This document shows, piece after piece, positions 51,101 to 60,100 of a stretch of 64,000 bases of DNA (positions are counted from its first letter, which is position 1; each line of letters begins with the position of its first letter). The position numbers and the translations under genes are program-made. The stretch covers positions 12,593,501-12,657,500 of the forward strand of contig CM056561.1 of the NCBI GenBank assembly GCA_029721515.1, given 5' to 3'. This DNA comes from Synanceia verrucosa. Taxonomy: Eukaryota > Chordata > Actinopteri > Perciformes > Synanceiidae. The notes below the pieces were generated by a model that had not been told where the DNA came from, did not search any database, and saw only the letters and a program-made list of their open reading frames with translations.

Positions 51101-54100
51101 CAGCTTTCAGTTCCACATGGTTAAAGTCCCCAGCCACGATTACAGCCGCCTCTGGATGAGCATTCATCTGGCCGCTGATCAGGCAGTCGAGCTCCTCCAG
51201 CACTCACTTAGCATTAGCTCGCGGTGGTATGTAGGCCGCTATGATTATTACATGGCTGAGTTCTCTAACCAGTTTAAACGGTCTGCACTTCACTGCCAAG
51301 TATTCCAGATCAGGGGAGCAGAAGGTTCTGATAATATTCGTTGCCGTACACCACGAGTTGTGAATGTACAGAGCCAAATCTCCCCCTTTGGTCTTGCCTG
51401 AAGCTGCAGTCCTGTCGGCCCGGAACACAGAGTGCCCTGCTAGCGCCACCGCTGTGTCGGAGATGTTGTTGTCCAGCCAGGTCTCGGTGAAGATAGCCAC
51501 GCAGCTGTCCGTCTTGTGTGAGACGATCCCCAGTCGAATCTCGCGCAGTTTGTTGATGAGTGACCTGGCGTTGGCGAGGAGGAGACTGGGCAGAGCTGGT
51601 CTGTGTGGGTTAGCTCTTAAGGCTGGAATATACTTCTCCGACTACGTAATATGTTATCCGACTCTGTAGCTATGGAGACCCCTCGAGCCCTCGCAGTTCT
51701 CCGTCATGATGCGTGTTGTGCAGCCCTGCGCTAAAATGCACCGCCTCGGAAAGTTAAGCAATTCGCCTTAATATCACAGATAAATGTAAGGGAAAATACT
51801 ATTTTGTGATTTAATTATTTGTGAGGGAAATAAAATCGGATAATCAATACTTTAGTTCCTGTCCTGTCCGTGCTGCTGCAGAGGTGACCTGTCTGTCTGT
51901 TTCTGTGTAGGGAGAGGGGCTGCATTTCACGGCAGGGGGATAACTAGAGGACCAATCACAACCCTTGTCTTCTCCATCTTCCCTTGACGGATTGACAGAC
52001 AGCTAAAAAAAAATCCTTCACCCGGAGAGGACGGAGAGGCTCTCCGTCAGGCTCTACGGTGACGCAGAGGGCTCTCCATCTCTACGTATGGCACTTTACA
52101 AAGTACTATAAATTGGCCTTTAGCCTAGCATGCAGACCGCTACGCTTACCCCGCTTTTGTTTACGCTGTCTCCTCCATCTCCTAGGCCACAGAGGGGGGA
52201 TGGTGGGGGCTTCTGAGGTCCGTAACTGTTCAGGTGGAATAAAATACAGTTTTGGCGATGTAAACAGTCCGTTTTTCCCCAATTCCCACAGTTCGGCCTT
52301 TCTGTACTGTATTAGGGTTTCCAGTCTCAGAAATGCGGGTGAACACACTGACAAAAACACAAATACAAACATATAAAGCCTCGAGCCGCTGCCTCTGCAC
52401 ACGCCGCCATCTTACTTTTACTCTTCATGTAGAGTCTGATGGCCGCAGGAAGGAAGGACTTCCTGAGGTGTTCTGTGGAGCACCTTGGTGGAATCAGTCT
52501 GTGGCTGAAGGAGCTCCTGCAGGACTCTAGTGTGTGATGGAGAGGGTGAGAGGCATTGTTCATGATGCTCTGCAGCTTGGACAGCATCCTCCTCTCTTAC
52601 ACCACCACAGAGTCCAGTTCCACTCCTGCTGAAGTCTACCACCAGGTCCATTGTCTTGTTAAGGCCAATTCATACTCGGCGGATTGTTTGCAGTGCAGTA
52701 TCCACAAGGACTGTCCTCTCTGCTCAGAGCTTTCATAGTGGAGTGTATAGCCGCACACTAGTTTCCTATGAAATTGTCGTAAATCAGATGATCGGTGTCA
52801 CATTTAATGCAGGTCGGTGTGAAAAACACGCGGAGCAGCGTTTGTGTGACACCACCACGAAGCAGAGTCCGTGTGGACGTAAAATTTGAGCTTTGCGCGC
52901 ACGGACCTTGTGGACTTCCGCTTTGAGTACACGCGGACCTCCGTGGATTCTCTTCTGCCCGAGTATGGTAACAAAGGAGTCCACGACATCCCTGTACTCA
53001 GCGTCCTTCCCCTCACTGATATAGCCAACAATCGCAGAGTCATTGGAAAACGTCTGCAGGTGATAGGTCTCTGACAGGTATTTAAAGTCTGTGGTGTAGA
53101 AAGTGAACAGGAAAGGTGAGAGGACTGTCCTCGAGGGGCCCCTGTGCTGTTCACCCCAGTGTCAGACATGCCGCCCTGCAGTCTAACGTATAATCCACAA
53201 TCTAAGACACCAGGGGAGCGTTCACCTGCATCTCCGTCAACTTACTCCCTAGCAGGGCAGGCTGGATGGTGTTGAAAGCACTGAAGTCAATGAACATGAC
53301 TCTCATAGTACTCCCAGGTCTGTCCAGGTGTCCAGGTCCAGTGAAGCAGGAAGATGATGGTGTCTTCTACCTCTAGATTTGGCTGGTAGGCAAACTAAAA
53401 AGGGTCCAGTGAAGTTTTAACCAAGGGCCAGAGGTGTGACAGGACCAGCCACTCCATCTAACTTCATCAGATGGGAAGTCAGAGCCACTTGTCTGTCGTC
53501 GTTGGAGACACTTGAACGTGCCTTCTTCAATACAGGAACCAAGCAGGATGTCTTCTACAGCACAGAGACCCTCTACAGACTCAGGCCCAGGTTAAAGATG
53601 TACTGGAGGACTCCACACAGCTGGCCAGCACATGTTTTGAGGACCCTCGGGCTGACACTGCCAGGACTTGCAGCTTTGCCTTGGTAGAGTCTGCAAAGCT
53701 CACATCTCACCTGCTCCTCTGTGAAGGTCAGTGTGGTGTGTTCTGAAGAAACTGGCTCTTTTCAACACTCGATACTTGAATAATAAAAGTCTCATTCTGA
53801 ACGACTTCACCACAGATAATAACCTGGATTTCCTCTGCATCACTGAAACTTGGCAAAAACCCCTGGAACACGTCATACTCAACCAAACCACCCCATCTGG
53901 ATATACCCACATAGACAAACCCCGCCCACAAGGGAGGGGGGGCGGTATTGCTGTCATCCACCAAAAACAGATCAAAACAACCTCCATCTCCATCTCTGCT
54001 GTTCCATCATTTGAACATCTCACCATCAAACTTGCCGGTCCATCTCCTCTAGTCATAGCCATCATTTTCCGTCCCCCTAAGCCACATCCCTCCTTCCTCT

Positions 54101-57100
54101 TGGATTTTTCAGACCTCACTCAATTTAGCTCTATCTCTCCATCTGTTCTCCTCCTGGCGACTTCAACCTCCACACTGACAACACAACCTGCAAATCTGCC
54201 AATGACTTTTCAGGACTGCTGCAATGCTACAACTTCACACGACACATTGATTTCCCTACACATAACCGCGGACACATCCTGGAACAGCTATTCAGTCAGA
54301 ACCTTCACATGTCTGACCACCTAGCCATCACAATGGACATCAGCATTCCCATCCCTACCCCAAAACACAAACGGACAATCACCTTCAGAAACATCAAACC
54401 CATCTCCCCTACAGATCTCTCAGCCTCTCTCACCCACACACTGTCCACCACCCCTCCCCCACTGTCCGACGATCCCGTTGCCCTGGTAATTTTTTTTACA
54501 ATGACACACTCTCCTCTTGCCTTGATAAACTCGCACCAACCAAAACCAAAACGGTCTCTTTCAAAACCTCTGGTTCACCCCCCGATCTCCACCACATGAA
54601 ATCCCGGAAACGTCAACTGGAAAGACTCAGCAATAAAACTGGATTATTGGTACATCACCAAGGATACACTGTTTACCTTAAACTCTACAAAGATGCACTC
54701 AGTTCAGCCCGCTCTACCTACTACTCTAACCTCATGCACTCTGGCGCCCATAACCCGAAGGATCTGTTCACCACAATAAACTTCCTCCTCAAACCTCCCG
54801 ACAACACCTCCTCATCATTCACTGCTGAAAAATGCCAATCATTCTTATCTTTCTTCCAAACAAAAATCACAGTAACCTAAACACCTCCGGCACCTTTCCC
54901 ACCTCCCCGCCTGGCTCCCCTCCTTCCTCCTCTCAGCCATTATCCAAGTTTTCACCTGTGTCCCCAGCTGAACTCCACTCCCTCATGACAGGAATGAAAA
55001 CTTCCACCTGCCCTCTGGACCCCATGCCATCAAAACTCATCAAGGACTGCCTTCCTGTCATCTCACCTCTCATCATTGCTATCATAAACTTGGCCCTTAG
55101 CACCGGTTCCATCCCTCAATCCCTTAAATTGGCTGCTTATTCCCATAATCAAAAATCCCGGACTTGACCCAGAGAATCCAAATAATTTCCGTCCGATCTC
55201 CAACCTCCCCTTTCTGTCAAAAATACTGGGACTACTACCACTAATACTGGTTGCTCATCAACTAAGAATCCACCTCTCTTCCAATAATCTGTTTGAACCA
55301 TTTCAATTGACCTACAGACCCAAACATAGGACAGTAACAGCTCTCCTCAAAGTCACCAATGACATCCTTCTCTCAGCAGACTCTGGACACTTCAGTATTC
55401 TCATCCTCCTCAACCTCACTGCAGCTTTTGACACCATCAACCACACCATCCTCTTCTCCCGTCTACAATCTACTCTACACACTGCACTTTCCTGGATCAA
55501 GTCATACCTCACAGACAGACGCCAGTTCATCAATATCGACAATTGCACCTCCCCCACAGCTCCCCTATCCCAAGGCGTCCACCAGGGTTCGGTGCTTGGC
55601 CCCCTCCTATTCATTTTCCATATTCTTCCAATTGGCAAAATCATCCGTCGTCACGATCTCTGCTTCCATTGTTACACTGACGACATTCAACTCTACATCT
55701 CCACAAACTCTGTTACAGCTCTAACCCTCTCCACCCTGACTAACTGCCTCACTGAAATCAAATTTTTGATGTAAATTAACAACAGTACCTCAAGCTCAAC
55801 TGTGGAAAATCTGACCTCTTAATCATTGGCCCTAAATCCCTCACCATAACCATCAACACCTTTATCCCCTCACCCCATTTTCACATATTCAATGGTGGTG
55901 TGGATCAATGAGTTGATTTCTCGTTCATTCCTGGCATTCAGCTTGATGTCATCCATGTAAAGCAGGTGGCCGATTGTTGCCCTACTATGAAATCGGTATC
56001 CAAATCCACTCTTGTGATGATCTGACTGAATGGGGTTCAGACCTATGCAGAACATCAGTGGTGACAGTGCATCCCCCTGGTCAGTGCCGTCTCTCCCTAA
56101 ATTTGTAACACGCACTCTGCGTAGGGCCTTGTCCTTCATGAGGGGCCACATTTTGCTCAAGGGGACACAACTGCATATGCGCAATGGATGCGCATATGCA
56201 CTACCGCAAGACACGCGGTGTGTACAGCATCAAATCAGCTCGAGGAAGGAGAAAAGAGACCTGCAATCGCTTGCAATTTGGTCAGGGACGGCCCTGCCCT
56301 TGGTATATGCTACATTTGATGTTAACTTGGACAACTGGCTAGTTGGCCTCTGGCTAGTTGGCCTCTATGATCCACATTTCCATTGAGTTCTTGATGAAGG
56401 CTGTTAGTGTTCTTTTGACCTTGTACAGTTCCAGATATTCCAGATATTCCAGTATCCGTGCACAGGTTGGTCTGTCAATTCTTACAGTCTCTGTGGACTG
56501 CTTTGTCAACCAGTAGCTGGTGCTTGGTTCCTCTGGTGTTACTGCCAATTCCCTTCTCATGGGCAGATGGCTCAGGTATTGAGCCATGTGCCTACTCATC
56601 TTAGCCGCCATGATGCCTGACAGGAGCTTCCATGATTTTAACCACCAATAGAATCTAACCACCACCTTCAACACAGTAGACCACACTTTATTGAACAGAC
56701 TGAGGAAGCTGGTCAGCCTCTCTGGCACTGTCCAATCGGAAAAGATAGAACAAAACAAAAGAACAAAAGAAAAAAAAAAAGAAAAACTGAAATTCATGAA
56801 TAGTATATGATTTACTCTTGAAAGTGGCCTCTTTTTCATTCTTTTCATACAAGATATTAAAAGATTTATAAGGATATTGTATGTATCACTCACTGTTGTA
56901 TGCTTTACATACAAGTTTCACACAATATTCGGATATAAGATCCTTCCATCCAAATTTAAACAAAATGAAACTTGTATGATTTGGGTATTTATCAGAATAG
57001 TATATGACAGTAATGATACATACAATATCCTTATACTTCTTCTTATTATCTTGTCTGAAAAGAATGCAAAAGTGATCACTTTCAAGAGTAAATCATATAC

Positions 57101-60100
57101 TATTTATGAATTTCAGTACATTTTTTAATAATTTGTTTCTTTTCCGTATGGGTGGTTTTATCTGGTTTGTCTCGTATCTCAGAGATCAACACTTCTTTGT
57201 AGGTATAGATACTTGTTCCTCACACACCCATGAGATTATGTGTGGGGTTCCCCAGGGGTCAATTTTAGGTCCAACTTTTTTTAATCTTTACATACTTCCC
57301 CTTGGGGATGTCATCAGGAGATAAGGCATGAGCTTCCAGCTATGATGACAATACGCAACTGTACATAGCTGTGTTTCCTTACAGTGAGCCAATCAATGCC
57401 CTTTTAAACTGCATTTAAGATCAAGTCATGGATGGCAGCCAGTTTCTTGCAGCTCAACCATGATGGTTTTAGTTGTTGCTCCTGAAGGACTGAGAGACAC
57501 CTTTACCAAAATTTCAAAATTTTAAAACATCAAAATCTGTAAAAAAGGTCTGTTTTATTCCACACTGTCTGTTTCCTTCCCAAGCTGACGCGTAGGTGCT
57601 GATGCATTCCGTACTTCCCTACTACTACAAAATTCAACTACACAAGTGCTGACAAGGACCAGAGGACTGGAGCACATTACACCAGTTTTAATATTGCTGT
57701 TTGGCTCCCTGTGCACGTCAGAATTGATTTTAAGGTTCCTCAACTAGTTTTTAGATGTCTTAATGGTCTTGTTTTTAGCCTCTGTGAGGCACTTTGAATT
57801 TGCTGAAAGCATGAAAATAAATAATAATAAATATTAAAAAAATTGATTTAGTTTGATTTACAGATCAATAAAGTGTCTGTCAGTATCTTCAGTTGATTGA
57901 ATGAACAAATGGCATACTCAAGGTGGCACAAATCTGCTTTGAAAAGAAATTAAGAAAACAAAAGTCACATGGTAAAGCGCCAATGTAGAGCAGCAATAGC
58001 AGGCTCCTTACCTCTGCAGACTGTACCATTCTCTACTGCCTCATACCCGGCTTTGCACATGCAGCGTCCAATTGGTACCATCCATTCTCCATCCCCGTTA
58101 CAATACAGTTTGATCGGTACATCCACTTCCTCCCCATTTGGAATGCACACACCTCTGGCTGCCACCAGAGAGGTGCTCTCTGCTCCGGACAGAGTCTCAG
58201 CAAAGATGGCGCCATTCTGGATGACACTGGGACATTTCCTGTAGAAGACTCGAACGGCGATGAGTGACATACAGGCACCATAATCCTGGAAGGCAAGGTA
58301 AAAACCGTTGCGTGAAACAGGTCCAAAACTCCGGACTTCACTGTTGATCTTCATGATGCGGCCACCAAGATCAACCTGAGAGAAGCTCTCATCAGCCGCT
58401 ATAGTGTCCACTTTCACCCATGGGTTCTCCATCCAGGGTGGGGACAATTTAGTGGCTGTGTTTGAATCAGACTCATAGTAATAAAGGTTGAAGGTTTCCT
58501 TGCAAGAGCCAGGGACATTGGGTATGGAATTACAGTTGCGCACTGAGAACTTCATCTGGACATGGATGCGCTGAGCACCACTGCGACGGATGTATTTGGT
58601 GCGTATCCAGTTGTTCTGGCTGCTATCAAAGACATTGCACACCTGGTATGTCCGGATGGTGTTCATGTTTTCATCATATCCGCTAACTTCTTCCCACTAG
58701 AAGACAGACAAGAAACAAAACTATTAAATACATGACACAAGAAATACATAAAAAATACAAATACATGAACAGTTCTTAAGGGCAACAAGTGCTCCATGCT
58801 AAAGAACAAAATTGTAATCCACTCACTTTTTGTAAACATACAGAAATGAGGGGGAAAAAGAGGGAAAAGAAAGAACAGCACACACACGATCGGTGCATTT
58901 GTTGCTAGCTAATGTAAATACTGATGGTAGACTGGTGGTTTGAAGCTAATAAACACAGCCTTCACACACACAAATTAATGAATACATTTCCTATGTTTTT
59001 TTGTCTGAACATACTTTTGCAGCACCATAAAAGTTTCACACTAATTCCATATCCATGGAGAGTCCTCCACATCGCCGGACAGCCTGTCAGAGAGCCTCTC
59101 AATTCTCTCTGGGTGCATGAAATATTTTAACTGTCCGTCACTCCATCAAGGAAAAACAGAGACGGCAAGGGTTGCGATTGGTCCATTGAAAACATCACTT
59201 CCGGAATTACTTTTCGTGCCACAGTAAGTACCCCTTCCATGAAATGCACCCGCTCGTGGGTCTATAGGCATATAGACCACATAATGTTTTCATTTTGGGT
59301 GATATTCTGGACCAGAAGGTTATTGTTTCATACTGACATACATCTTATATACAGGTTAATCCAATTAAAAGTACATACTTTTGAACCAAGGGAAAGCTGG
59401 ATTATTTAGCCTTGTGAAACGCAAGTCAAAATCAACTTGCTCAAAAAAATCCATTTAATTTATTTGGTAATTAAGGCTGGGGTATATTTCCACAGAACAT
59501 ACTGAAATGTATTGGTTTGCATTCGATATTATCTGATTTTGTGTTGAGAAGAACATCTGTTATTTGCACTCTTTCGAGAAGCTTTAAAGACTAAGCAACC
59601 AATGTTCTTTTATTCTATCTTGCTCACAAATAATTAAATCTTAAAATAATATTTTCCTCTGTGTTTGTCTGCAATATTAAGGCAAATTGCTTCACTTTCT
59701 CAGAGAACTGTGAGGGCTTGAGGGGTCTCCATGGTTACAGAGTTGGATAACCTATTACACAGTTGGAGAAGTATATTCAGGGCTTAAGTGGTAGAAAATG
59801 GATGGATGGATGGATGGATGGATGAAGTAGCTCCAACATGAAAATGTTGCATACATACATTATGTAGCATAATTATATTATATGTAACCATCACAAGAGA
59901 CATTTTACTTGACAAATGATTTTTATGTTTTGCTGCAGTACACATTCACAGAAGTACATTACTCTGCTTTCCTGCTGATATTCCTGTCTGTTTAGCAAAA
60001 CTGGGGAATTCAGCCAAAAGAGCTGAATGTGAACATACTTCCAGCTGTCAATCAATTTATTGGCAATTTATTTATTATAATTATAATTATTTTTCCAGCA

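Larger units (their letters stand above)
47575..58011 (-). other. ephb2: ephb2 intron 3, transposon-filled
   Basis: The largest intron in the window (10.4 kb). Between about 48.6 and 57.8 kb it consists almost wholly of LINEs in both orientations with MITEs inserted into them, annotated separately. Only 47575-48590 and 57840-58011 are free of recognised LINE sequence. Confidence 0.85.
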
